Shown here one piece after another: positions 53,697-61,967 of a DNA stretch of 64,000 nt. The stretch is from Rhodococcus jostii NBRC 16295 (lineage in GTDB: Bacteria > Actinomycetota > Actinomycetes > Mycobacteriales > Mycobacteriaceae). The notes under the pieces were generated by a model that saw nothing but the letters and a program-made list of their open reading frames with translations, had not been told where the DNA came from and ran no database searches. The stretch is from NCBI RefSeq assembly GCF_001894825.1, contig NZ_BCWY01000016.1, forward strand, positions 1 to 64,000, written 5' to 3'. Positions within the stretch are counted from its first letter, which is position 1. Every line of letters starts with the position of its first letter. A program made the translations under genes and the position numbers.

Positions 53697-54368
53697 GTGA
53701 ATCCACAACAGCCCGAGGCGATAACAGGCGAGGACCAGCCAGCCGATGTCACAGCAATCCGTTATGAGTGGACCACTCTGCAATTCGCTCTGGTGGATCA
53801 GACCGAAGTAGCGAAACAGGCTGACGCCTGGGCTTTGAGCGCGGCCGACGGCGGAGAATATCTCGGGGGGTGGTCGGCAGAGAACGGCAAACTGGGACAG
53901 ATCTGGGTTCTGCGGCGTTTCGACAGGATCGATACGCTGTTGGCCGCTCGCGAGCAGCAACGCCTCCACGGCCACCCTCTTTCACAGGTTTCGTCGGTCC
54001 GGTCGCTCTCCGTCGAGACATTCGCCGCCTTCCCATTCGTACCGACCGTGACCGCCGGATCTCACGGTCCCGCCTACGAGATCCGCGACTATCGTCTCGT
54101 CCCGGGTGGGTTGCCGGCGACCATCACCGGGTGGCGAACAGCGTTGCCACGTAGGCACTCCATCGATCCCATCGCGGTCGTGATGTACGCACTCGACGGC
54201 GTTGACCGGATCATCCATATCTGGCCCTTCGACTCTCCGAATGAGCGTTTGGCAAAACGCAAGCAAGCGTACGAGGAGAAGGCCTGGCCGCCGCCTGGAG
54301 CACCCGAGGTGATCGCTGACGCAGATTCGACGATGGCATGGCCGTTGCCGCAATCACCGCTTCAGTAG
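53697..54368 (+). CDS. NIPSNAP-domain protein
   Basis: A 223-residue protein with two alpha/beta-barrel-like halves. The second is a recognisable NIPSNAP domain: YEIRDYRLVPGGLPATITGW, then VVMYALDGVDRIIHIWPFDS and RLAKRKQAYEEKAWPPPG. The first half repeats the plan (ATLQ-like start, GQIWVLRRFDRIDTLLAARE). NIPSNAP proteins often lie in catabolic operons without a known reaction. GTG start after AAGGAAAGG, 31 bases behind the SDR gene. It is the last gene before a strong stem-loop. Confidence 0.85.
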   Translation: MNPQQPEAITGEDQPADVTAIRYEWTTLQFALVDQTEVAKQADAWALSAADGGEYLGGWSAENGKLGQIWVLRRFDRIDTLLAAREQQRLHGHPLSQVSSVRSLSVETFAAFPFVPTVTAGSHGPAYEIRDYRLVPGGLPATITGWRTALPRRHSIDPIAVVMYALDGVDRIIHIWPFDSPNERLAKRKQAYEEKAWPPPGAPEVIADADSTMAWPLPQSPLQ

Positions 54369-54405
54369 CGAATGGCAGGAGCCCGCGGCGGCTCATGCCA
54401 TTCGC
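54368..54405 (+). terminator. Strong stem-loop closing the catabolic operon
   Basis: GCGAATGGCA (54368-54377) pairs exactly with TGCCATTCGC (54396-54405). An inner GAGCC/GGCTC stem (54379-54383 / 54390-54394) extends it around a six-base loop. It starts inside the stop codon of the NIPSNAP gene. There is no U-tract, as is common for actinobacterial terminators. Confidence 0.8.
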
Positions 54406-54524
54406 ACGGGCGACCCAAGGGGAAGGCTGCGGATTGCACATCATCAAAACTCTGCCCCGACCGCATTCTCGCGACCAGCGTGGCCCTGACGTTGATCGCG
54501 ACTGTTGTGCCGCGACCTACCCCC

Positions 54525-54980
54525 TCATAGCGGCATCCCAACCAGAGCGAGGTCATGCCGAATCTTACGACCACTTCGGCACTGCTTGCGAAATGCTGCC
54601 GCCCGAGCCTCGTCGGGGACGTCGGGGTTGCGCCAGAAGTCGAAGATGCCGGCCAGAGGCAGAATGTCGCCCTCGGCCGGATGGATGAAGTACGGCGGTT
54701 TCAGCGGTTTCCCGGACACTTGCCGACCTCGTCGGTCGGGAACCACTCGTAGAACCCGGAAACCGGCACAATCCCGCGCCGCGACTTGAAACACTGCCTG
54801 TACGCAGTCTTTTCGAGCACGGTCTCGGCGCGGGCGTTGATCATGCGGGAGCCGACCTTCGGACTTTTAGACCAGAACGGCGTCAGACCCTTTTCCGGAC
54901 TAGCGAAACGCGCCCCTGCCAGGTCAATGAGGAACGCCGAATGAGCGCCGGATGAGGATCGGCTAGCGGACATCCGATCG
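54525..54980 (-). pseudogene. SRAP/YedK (HMCES-type) gene, broken
   Basis: Two frames give GLTPFWSKSPKVGSRMINAR, AETVLEKTAYRQCFKSRRGI, VPVSGFYEWFPTD and, after a shift near 54720, GKPLKPPYFIHPAEGDILPL then AGIFDFWRNPDVPDE. These are the conserved core of an SOS-response-associated peptidase that crosslinks to abasic sites. The essential N-terminal MCGR (catalytic Cys2) and the C-terminal His region are missing. 54406-54524 shows no gene. Confidence 0.75.
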
Positions 54981-55055
54981 CTGATGGAGATGCTTCGAGG
55001 GATCTCGTGCGGCACGGGTTGTCACGCTGCGTGGACTCGGGGCGATACCTAGATC

Positions 55056-55586
55056 ATGAGGGTGAGGAAAGCCGCGATAGGTGCCAGCGCTCTTGTCGCG
55101 ATCGCAACCGTCGCCGGCGCCTGCTCGCCCGCGGACACCGAATCGCGCGATCCGACCGTCTTCGTCCAATCCACCCAGTTCGCACCGCCGCCGGCACCGA
55201 TCACCGATCTCGTCCCCACCGCCGAACAACTGACCGCCCTCTACAACGCCACAACCAACTACTCCGTACGTGAGGAGGACCGCGCGCGACGCTTGGAGGG
55301 CCCCAGCGACCAGACGACTTTGCGAATCGCGCGGGCCTGGGGTGCGCAACCCTCACCCCAATACATCCAGTTCACCACCGTGGAACCCGTCGGCCCAGAC
55401 ATGATCAACGCGACTGGGCAGGGCCGCCTTGATCGCATGGCCCCTTACCCGGTGGGACCGATCCCCTTCGTGCGTTCCAACAACGAATGGAAGCTGTCCC
55501 GCGCTTACGTCTGCGGCATATTGACCGTTTTCGCCAACCTCCCAGATCCAAGTTCAAGTACCCAGACCGCATATCAGTGCGAGTGA
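55056..55586 (+). CDS. Lipoprotein of unknown function
   Basis: A 176-residue exported lipoprotein: MRVRKAAIGASALVAIATVA with lipobox VAGAC (Cys 23). The mature part has LVPTAEQLTALYNATTNYSV, a conserved-looking QPSPQYIQFTTVEPVGPDMI, and a C-terminal pair of cysteines (AYVCGIL, AYQCE) that may be disulfide-bonded. The pattern suggests a low-molecular-weight antigen MTB12-like or SnoaL-fold domain, but identity is not secure. It starts with the ATG at 55056; Shine-Dalgarno weak. Confidence 0.7.
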   Translation: MRVRKAAIGASALVAIATVAGACSPADTESRDPTVFVQSTQFAPPPAPITDLVPTAEQLTALYNATTNYSVREEDRARRLEGPSDQTTLRIARAWGAQPSPQYIQFTTVEPVGPDMINATGQGRLDRMAPYPVGPIPFVRSNNEWKLSRAYVCGILTVFANLPDPSSSTQTAYQCE

Positions 55587-55715
55587 GAGTCCGGAAACAG
55601 CGATAGCGCGCTCCCCTCACCGGGACGAGATCGGCCCAGCACGTGCCCGCAGCGGTTGGCGCTCGTCCCGGCTGGGGATCGTCCACCGGGATGATTCAGA
55701 CGCAAGAAGCAACAT

Positions 55716-56159
55716 CTACCAGTGGTTGTCGGGATATGGCGCGGGCGGTAGGTAGCTTGGACGGATCATTCGAATCCTGTGGGGCTGGCTATCTTCTGGC
55801 CTGTCAGACCTGTAGAGGAAGGCTTTTTGCGGGATGCTGACCCACTCGATGGCCCAGACATTGCCCAGCCGGTGAACCGTCGGTGAGCTGCCGTCTTCGA
55901 GAGTGAGATCGATCTGGACCTCGGGCTCGGCGTTACCGTGGAGCACCCACCATGAGGCCCCGGGGACGTCCCCCGGCGTGTGCTCTTCGATCAGACTCTC
56001 CGCGTTGTTAAGGAGTGGTGGCCTCCACATGGAACCAACCGTCGTCGGCCAGTAAGCAACTTCGCGAAGCCGTTCAGGGGTCGCAACACATGACGTTCCG
56101 TCATCACGCGCCAGTATGACTACGCGCGAGATTTCCAAGACGAGACTACGAACATTCAT
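55716..56159 (-). CDS. Hypothetical protein with Trp-rich beta structure
   Basis: A 147-residue protein: MNVRSLVLEISRVVILARDD, then VAYWPTTVGSMWRPPLLNNA, ASWWVLHGNAEPEVQIDLTL and LGNVWAIEWVSIPQKAFLYR. I recognise no family. It has normal composition and no signal peptide. The block around IEWVSIPQKAFLY resembles LEWESLPRTLFVT in the fragment at 56253-56447, so the two are probably tandem relatives. Confidence 0.6.
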   Translation of the reverse strand: MNVRSLVLEISRVVILARDDGTSCVATPERLREVAYWPTTVGSMWRPPLLNNAESLIEEHTPGDVPGASWWVLHGNAEPEVQIDLTLEDGSSPTVHRLGNVWAIEWVSIPQKAFLYRSDRPEDSQPHRIRMIRPSYLPPAPYPDNHW

Positions 56160-56252
56160 CGACGACTCCCGTTTCGAACGATACGGACCGAGCCCAGAAG
56201 CAGGTGCAACTTTGCGCCGAATAGAGATTCGTCATCCGGGGTGAAGAGTTCG

Positions 56253-56447
56253 TCACTGGTCGATAGGGGTGAAACCGACCCACCCACCGATGTCATCTTC
56301 GTGGCCTCTATACGGATACTCGGGTGGACCTTTTGACGGGCTCCGGAATGGCCGGCGGTTGCGAGTATGGCCGTTGATAGTCACAAATAGTGTGCGGGGC
56401 AAGCTCTCCCATTCAAGGCCCTGAACTCGTTGTACTTGGGTGGCCAC
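56253..56447 (-). pseudogene. Fragment of a paralogue of the preceding gene
   Basis: The frame reads VQRVQGLEWESLPRTLFVTI then NGHTRNRRPFRSPSKGPPEY and PYRGHEDDIGGWVGFTPIDQ. Its start matches the C-terminal block of the 55716-56159 protein, but no N-terminal half precedes it in frame. It lies just outside the recombination module, whose arrival may have removed the rest. Confidence 0.4.
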
Positions 56448-56668
56448 GAATTAGAAGCCCTCGACCGAACACCGCTGTGGGTGCTGTCGGCATCACCTGG
56501 CCGAACCTCTACCGATTCTTCCCGCAAGCCGGCCCGTGAGCGGGACGCGCTGACCAGCACGAACCCGTTAGACCCGTCCGATGACATTCCCATTGCCGGG
56601 GTGCCAAACGGAGCGAAGGCGTCTCTTCGCGTGTCGGTAGGCCAGGAAAGGATGATGGTCGAGCTCAT
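56381..56668 (-). CDS. Doubtful ORF coupled to the large recombinase
   Basis: A 95-residue frame whose ATG overlaps the recombinase stop (ATGA at 56665-56668). It begins MSSTIILSWPTDTRRDAFAP and ends RALNGRACPAHYL. It has no recognisable domain and overlaps the paralogue fragment in another frame. It may be chance, or a coupled gene formed at the element end. Confidence 0.25.
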   Translation of the reverse strand: MSSTIILSWPTDTRRDAFAPFGTPAMGMSSDGSNGFVLVSASRSRAGLREESVEVRPGDADSTHSGVRSRASNSWPPKYNEFRALNGRACPAHYL

Positions 56669-59055
56669 CGGGGTATTCCGAGAAGTACCGGTCCAACGGC
56701 CCGACGTTCGGCACGGTCGAGAGCGGCCATCTTTCCGGCGGCCGCATCGAGGCTGATCTGTAGACCCTGTATCTCGCCGAGCCAGCCATTGGCGCGGGCT
56801 TCGGCAATGCGGTCGCGCAGGTTCTCGATAATTTCGCCCAGCCGTGCTCGTGCACGCGGATCCACGCGCAGCATCGGACAACGAACACAGGCGTGTTCGT
56901 GACTGCAGGGAGTGGCGTAAGGGCGGCCACAGTCCCCGAGCTCAAGCTTTCGGGTCTGAAAGTGCTGCTGAAACTCGGTCCACTCTGCGCTGGTGGGTTC
57001 CCGGTACTCGTCAGCCGGGCGCACGGCTCGCCGGCCGTCGAGGAAGGCGCGGTACGAGCGAATCAGTTCCTCCTGGAACACAGCGGTGTAGCCCTGTGTC
57101 GTCACCAGTCGGTGGTGCCCAAGAATCTTCGCGGCAATGTGGATCGGCAGGCCACCGGTGACCATCTCGGTGGCGAACATGCGCCGAAAGTCGTGCGCGG
57201 TGGCCTTGATCGGCTCACCGGCGGCGTTGCACACTCCCATCCGCTCCCATGCCTGCGCGAGTAGTTGGTTGACCATCCCTGCGATGATCACCTTGGACTG
57301 GTAGTCGCGATGGCGTTGGAACAGATGCGGCAGCGGTGGTCCCCAGGATCGCTCATGGGCATCGTGGCGAGCCACCAGCGAGACCGATCCGCCGCCGATG
57401 GCGCGCAGCCGACTGACGACGCTGGCGAGAACGCTGGCCAACTCGGGCGTGACGACCAGCAGCCTCTCCTGGTTCGTCTTGGACGGCACGATCTGGAGCA
57501 GCGGGATGACCTCACCGGTATCCGGCACGCGGTGACTGACAACAGCGAGTTGGGTGAGCTCGAGCAGCTCTTCGACTCGGACGCCGGTGTGGCGCAGCGT
57601 CTCAACGATTGCCCACGTCCAGAACGCTTCGTCCTCGAGGTAAGTCAGGTCGAGCCGCTCGGCGGTGGCGACGATTTCAACCTTGACCGGTTCCTCGACT
57701 GTTCGGCGGACGGGGCCATGCCCATCAACCCTCAGCGCTAATCGGCGGTAGCGAATGCCGATGTGTTCGAAGGTCTCGTCGTACCCCGCGGATTGGCCGG
57801 CGACGAGAAGCTCGCCCTGCTGTCGTAGGTGGTCTGCAACAGAATCGGACAGGCGCATCAAGTGCGGCAGCCGGTCCCGGACACGCTGGTGCATACGCGC
57901 GGTGACCTGCCGCTTGTTCTTCATATAGCCCTCGGTGTCGCTACGCCGCACCGGGCACGGCACTGCCCAGGGAGCCCAGGACGGGTCTTCCAGCGCCCAG
58001 GCGGCGATATCGAGGTAGAAGGCTCGGACGGGTACGAAGATGTTCAAGACGGCCAGTCGTTCGCGGACGGTGCCGTCGGCTCGGACGACCGTTCGTGTTC
58101 GCTGTCGCCAGGCTTCGGCGACGTCCTGAGGCAGGTGGAGCGAGTCGATGCCTGGGTTGTGGGCTTCGATGTCGGCCCAGAATGCGGCAAGGACACGAGC
58201 GAGGTTGGCGAAAGTGCTGTAGTCCAATGCTGGGCGTCGTTCGTCGAGGTAGCGGACGATCACGTCGCGGATTGGCCGACAGATCAGGTTGTTCGAGTCG
58301 ACGATCTCACCGGTCGACAACTGGCCGCGCATCCGCATCGTGTGAAACGGCGCGTCCGGGATCTTCGCGATGCCTCGCACTAGATCCCAACCGATGCTGA
58401 TACTTCCGCGGGTTTGCCCGCCGGGTCGCCCAATTGCATATCGCAGGTTCATGAAGTCGTCGAAGGTAAGCTCGTCAAGGTTGCGCCCGCAATGGAGGAC
58501 TAGCGTGGTGAGGGTGTTGAGTGCGTTGACTCGCTGGGGTTTACGGATTTGCAGCTTTTCGGCGTTCTGTTCGGTCAGTGCGAACAGGTCCGGTCGGAAG
58601 GCTGCGCGGGCTTTTCCGTAGAGAATCGGCGAGGACAGGGTACGCAGGAGCCTGTGGCTGGGCAGGATGAACCGGATCAGCATCAAGCAACCCAGGGCGT
58701 CGATGAAGACAAGCCGCTTGGCCTGCCGGGAGCGGGGATCGTCCCGGGTGATCGCTTCGATCCAGTGGAGGGTGTCGTCTGGGTTCGCGAGTTCCCAGCG
58801 TGCCTGCCAACCGTCGACGGGGTGGGTGGCTAGCCAGTCGAGGATTACTCGCGTCGCCGCGATGATCGGCCCTTGTTGTCGTGGCGAGCGGCGGGTCATT
58901 TCGGGCGAGGCTCTCAAGGCGGTGAGCACATCCTCGGCAGCCGTGCAGTCCAATGGACCGCCGACGCCGCCCCGCGCGCCCCAGCGCGCGCGTTCCTCGT
59001 CGGTAGCCCGCCAGACCGGTGACCGCTTGGCTGGTGTCGGTGCCGGCGCTCTCAC
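56665..59055 (-). CDS. Large tyrosine recombinase
   Basis: A 796-residue integrase, roughly twice the classical size. The catalytic domain lies at residues ~480-670: Arg I in LRHTGVRVEELLELTQ, Lys-region SKTNQERLLVVTPEL, box II HDFRRMFATEMVTGG, GHHRLVTTQGYTAVF with the nucleophile Tyr. A Cys/His cluster (CGRPYATPCSHEHACVRCPM) and a coiled coil follow. The ~450-residue N-terminal part is a core-binding extension. The GTG at 59055 overlaps a small upstream frame. It is the last gene of the minus-strand module and is probably the enzyme acting together with the zinc-ribbon protein and two smaller recombinases. Confidence 0.88.
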   Translation of the reverse strand: MRAPAPTPAKRSPVWRATDEERARWGARGGVGGPLDCTAAEDVLTALRASPEMTRRSPRQQGPIIAATRVILDWLATHPVDGWQARWELANPDDTLHWIEAITRDDPRSRQAKRLVFIDALGCLMLIRFILPSHRLLRTLSSPILYGKARAAFRPDLFALTEQNAEKLQIRKPQRVNALNTLTTLVLHCGRNLDELTFDDFMNLRYAIGRPGGQTRGSISIGWDLVRGIAKIPDAPFHTMRMRGQLSTGEIVDSNNLICRPIRDVIVRYLDERRPALDYSTFANLARVLAAFWADIEAHNPGIDSLHLPQDVAEAWRQRTRTVVRADGTVRERLAVLNIFVPVRAFYLDIAAWALEDPSWAPWAVPCPVRRSDTEGYMKNKRQVTARMHQRVRDRLPHLMRLSDSVADHLRQQGELLVAGQSAGYDETFEHIGIRYRRLALRVDGHGPVRRTVEEPVKVEIVATAERLDLTYLEDEAFWTWAIVETLRHTGVRVEELLELTQLAVVSHRVPDTGEVIPLLQIVPSKTNQERLLVVTPELASVLASVVSRLRAIGGGSVSLVARHDAHERSWGPPLPHLFQRHRDYQSKVIIAGMVNQLLAQAWERMGVCNAAGEPIKATAHDFRRMFATEMVTGGLPIHIAAKILGHHRLVTTQGYTAVFQEELIRSYRAFLDGRRAVRPADEYREPTSAEWTEFQQHFQTRKLELGDCGRPYATPCSHEHACVRCPMLRVDPRARARLGEIIENLRDRIAEARANGWLGEIQGLQISLDAAAGKMAALDRAERRAVGPVLLGIPR

Positions 59056-59230
59056 TTCGCAGCTCCACCGAGAAGCACGGTCAGGTCCGCGGGGTCGTAC
59101 CGATTGGCCACGGGTGGTGCCTCCGGAGCCGCCTCGTGTTGCCGGTCGAGATGTGTCAGAACTCGCTTGGCGACCTCAATATCTTCCTCGAATAATGGTG
59201 ACGTCGGATATTCGAACTGTCCGAATGCCT
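59052..59230 (-). CDS. Small linker ORF between recombination genes (start unclear)
   Basis: A clean coding-quality stretch, FEYPTSPLFEEDIEVAKRVL, THLDRQHEAAPEAPPVANRY, DPADLTVLLGGAAK, ends in a TGA overlapping the large recombinase GTG. The frame stays open upstream into the 800-residue gene, but no ATG, GTG or TTG start was found in frame. Either initiation is unusual or it depends on a frameshift from the preceding gene. Confidence 0.4.
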
Positions 59231-61632
59231 CATGCTCTCGGTGATCGTCGGCTGATCTCGGCGGCGTAGTTGGTCCAGTCTCCGGCGGAGAGTCGCTGCC
59301 ATGCGACTGCGACGTCGGTGTGGATGCCGAGGGTGCGGGCCAGGATCGCTGCGGGGATCTCGGTGGCGAGCTGGAACAGGGCGGTGCTGCGGTCGGCGCC
59401 TGGCCGGATGCCGAGCTTGTTCAGTCGTTCGACGAGTTGGCCGGTGCTGATGGGCCGCCCGGGCTGCCCGCCTGGGAACAGCCAGAGCGATGGTGTCAGT
59501 GCACCGATTGTGGCGTGCCCCTTGCGTTTTTCGGCGACGGTCCGTGCCAGTTCGTCGACGGGGTGGGGAAGATTGATCGGTGAGGAGCCCAGGTGCAGCC
59601 TGACGGCGCCGTTGCTGGTCTCGAGGTCGACGATGGTCATCCGCGAGATTGCTGCCAGGGTTTGGGCGTAGAGAAGCACGAGCAGGCCCGCGAGCCGGTC
59701 CTCGGCCTTGATCGTGTCGTCGTGTAGCAGCCGGCGGGCGATGTCCCATCGGTGTTGGTCATCGAGCGGCCGGGTGGGCCCCATCCAGCGGCGTGCGGGG
59801 ACGCGGGCGCTGATCAGCTTGTTCTTGTGGGCCCAGCGTATGAAGTGCCCGGCGGAGCCGCGGTTGGCCGCGGTGTCGTCGGTGAGCCATTGGTCGAGGT
59901 CTGCTTGTTGACAGGTGTCGAGGGTGAGTTGGTGATCGGTCAGCCAGTCGAGGAAGGCGACGGCTCCGTAGGTGCGCTGCCGGACGGAGTTGAACTGTTG
60001 GATCGTGGTGACGGCGCCGTTGTTGCGTTGCCGCAATCGGCGGACGAGCTGCCAGGTTGTGTAGCGGTGCAGCACGTTCCGCTGCTCGGGATCCGTCTGG
60101 GCGGCCACGACGCGGCCGAGCAACTTCTCGGCGCGGATCATGTGCTCGTCACGTTCGGGCAGGGCGCCGACACCGACGAGGACCTGCCGCAGGTGAGCGA
60201 GAGCCTGGCTGTCGGGCAGTTCGTCCAGCGCTTCGTGGGTCAACGCCCGCCGACCGGCGGCGAGGTCGGCCAGGACGGGTGCGACGGACTTCTTCCTCAG
60301 CCATCGCATCGCAGTGATCGGGTGCTCGGCGGTCGCGATGTTGTTCCGCAGCGCTTGCAGCCCGGGATGCAGAGACGCCGAGGACGGGCCCAGGATCTCG
60401 TTGAGGCCCTGGTTGATCAGGCAGCGGGGGCATTGCCCGGGATGCGGGTGGGCGGGGTCACTGCAGGTGGGGCAGTCATGCCAGACGGCAGGGGTGGTGC
60501 AGTCCGCGCAGCGTGGCTGGTCCAGGGTGCCTGAGACGATGGACGCGGTCCGGCCGCAGGAACAACACCGTGCCGTGCGCCCCTGACAAACAGGACACCA
60601 TGGACGGCCGGTGATTCGGGAGGTGCCGCAGGGTTTTTCTTCGCCGCAGATCGAACAGACAGAGTTCGGCAGGGGCGGACAGGTTCCGCAGATCGGGCCC
60701 TCCGGCGTGCGGAGACTGACCGAGCGGCGGCGCCCGCAGTTGAGGCAGACTTCGAGATTGTCGGGGTCGGTGACCAGGCAGTTCGGGCAGAGCGGCCGGC
60801 CCTGTTCGTCCCGGGTCGCGGGCTCGCGGTTCGCGCCGCAGCGGACACATTCCTCGACACGGCTGTGGGCGATGCAGGTGCGGCAGACGCGTTGTCCGTC
60901 GAGGGGTTTGTCGATCCGGACGACTCGGTGGCAGCGGGGGCATGCCGGTCGGACGATCCCGGCGACGCCCGCGGCATGTAGGGCTTCGATCAACGGAAGG
61001 ATCGCCCGGACGGGCGCGAGGTGCCCAGCGCCGGTGAGCAGTTCGGGTTGAGCTTCCAGTGCCCAGCCGATCCCGCGCTGATGGGACGGTCGGGAGGCGA
61101 GCTTGCCGACCGCGACGGCGATGAGGTCCGGGTCGACGTCCGGGTCCAACCGTGCGATCACACTGTGTATGACGCCGATCGGATCGCGGTCGTCGCGGTC
61201 GGGGCATCGGGCGCAGCGGGGCTGCCCGGTGCGGTCCCGGGTCGCGGCATGGCGCTGTTGGCCGCAGGCCGCGCAGGTCAGGGGTCGGATGCCGCAGGAC
61301 CCGCAGTACCAGTCCTGACCGCGCCGCTGCAGGGTCCGCATCGGTTTGCCGCAGCCGGCGCAGACCGGCGGGGAAACCTCCGCGCCCGCCTCCCGCAGAG
61401 CGATCAGCAGATCCCCGATCGCCCGGGGCGCCGGGGAACGACCGTCGGTCAAGGTCACCGAGCGCTCGGCGAGAAAGGCCGCCAGCCGCCGCGACTTCGA
61501 CCGCCCGCCAGCGACTCCGGCGACAACGGCTCGGACCTGGTCCGCTGTCAGCCGACCATCGACCGCCAGCACCAGGTCCGTGACGAACCCGACGGGGTCC
61601 GAGATCACGCGACCGTGGTCAACTGCGGTCAC
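59230..61632 (-). CDS. Eight-zinc-ribbon protein with recombinase-like C-terminal domain
   Basis: An 800-residue protein. Residues ~90-405 contain sixteen CxxC knuckles forming eight successive zinc ribbons (about 91-113, 120-143, 231-253, 262-285, 296-318, 326-349, 356-378, 387-404). An ~85-residue helical insert separates the second and third. The C-terminal half (~560-795) has a core-binding-like part (FNSVRQRTYGAVAFLDWLTD..ADLDQWLTD) and a catalytic-domain-like part (RLAGLLVLLYAQTLAAISRM; RSTALFQLATEIPAAILART; LGIHTDVAVAWQRLSAGDWT). Those positions lack the canonical HxxR and nucleophile Tyr motifs, so it is probably a DNA-targeting partner. It overlaps the Xre gene by four bases. Confidence 0.82.
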   Translation of the reverse strand: MTAVDHGRVISDPVGFVTDLVLAVDGRLTADQVRAVVAGVAGGRSKSRRLAAFLAERSVTLTDGRSPAPRAIGDLLIALREAGAEVSPPVCAGCGKPMRTLQRRGQDWYCGSCGIRPLTCAACGQQRHAATRDRTGQPRCARCPDRDDRDPIGVIHSVIARLDPDVDPDLIAVAVGKLASRPSHQRGIGWALEAQPELLTGAGHLAPVRAILPLIEALHAAGVAGIVRPACPRCHRVVRIDKPLDGQRVCRTCIAHSRVEECVRCGANREPATRDEQGRPLCPNCLVTDPDNLEVCLNCGRRRSVSLRTPEGPICGTCPPLPNSVCSICGEEKPCGTSRITGRPWCPVCQGRTARCCSCGRTASIVSGTLDQPRCADCTTPAVWHDCPTCSDPAHPHPGQCPRCLINQGLNEILGPSSASLHPGLQALRNNIATAEHPITAMRWLRKKSVAPVLADLAAGRRALTHEALDELPDSQALAHLRQVLVGVGALPERDEHMIRAEKLLGRVVAAQTDPEQRNVLHRYTTWQLVRRLRQRNNGAVTTIQQFNSVRQRTYGAVAFLDWLTDHQLTLDTCQQADLDQWLTDDTAANRGSAGHFIRWAHKNKLISARVPARRWMGPTRPLDDQHRWDIARRLLHDDTIKAEDRLAGLLVLLYAQTLAAISRMTIVDLETSNGAVRLHLGSSPINLPHPVDELARTVAEKRKGHATIGALTPSLWLFPGGQPGRPISTGQLVERLNKLGIRPGADRSTALFQLATEIPAAILARTLGIHTDVAVAWQRLSAGDWTNYAAEISRRSPRA

Positions 61633-61967
61633 GGCAGCTCGACGCCGCGGATCCGCGCCCGCCGGGGGCGTAGGTCCCCGATACCGGCCTCGGCGCCGAC
61701 AGCCCTCTTGCCGCGCGTGGTGGCCTCGGCGGCAACGGCCGGTTCGATCAGGTCGTCCATGGTGCAGTCGAGGATGTCCAGCAGCGCCATCAGGATTTTC
61801 AGGCTCATCCGTTCGGGCCGTTCGACCACGAGCCGATAGACCTGGCTCGAGGACAAGGTGACGCCGCGTTTGTCCAGCGGCTCGATCAGGTCGGTGGTCT
61901 GGAACATGCCGCGGTCGGCCATGACCTTGCGCAGGTGCCAGTGGTAGTCGAGTTTGGCGGGCATCAT
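61629..61967 (-). CDS. Xre-type HTH regulator of the recombination module
   Basis: A 112-residue protein with a Cro/C1-like helix-turn-helix at residues ~8-75: LRKVMADRGMFQTTDLIEPL, VTLSSSQVYRLVVERPERMS, LKILMALLDILDCTMDDLIE. A basic, glycine-rich tail follows (RGKRAVGAEAGIGDLRPRRA). It overlaps recombinase B upstream and the zinc-ribbon gene downstream by four bases each. It therefore probably sets expression of the module or acts as a directionality factor. Confidence 0.88.
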   Translation of the reverse strand: MMPAKLDYHWHLRKVMADRGMFQTTDLIEPLDKRGVTLSSSQVYRLVVERPERMSLKILMALLDILDCTMDDLIEPAVAAEATTRGKRAVGAEAGIGDLRPRRARIRGVELP

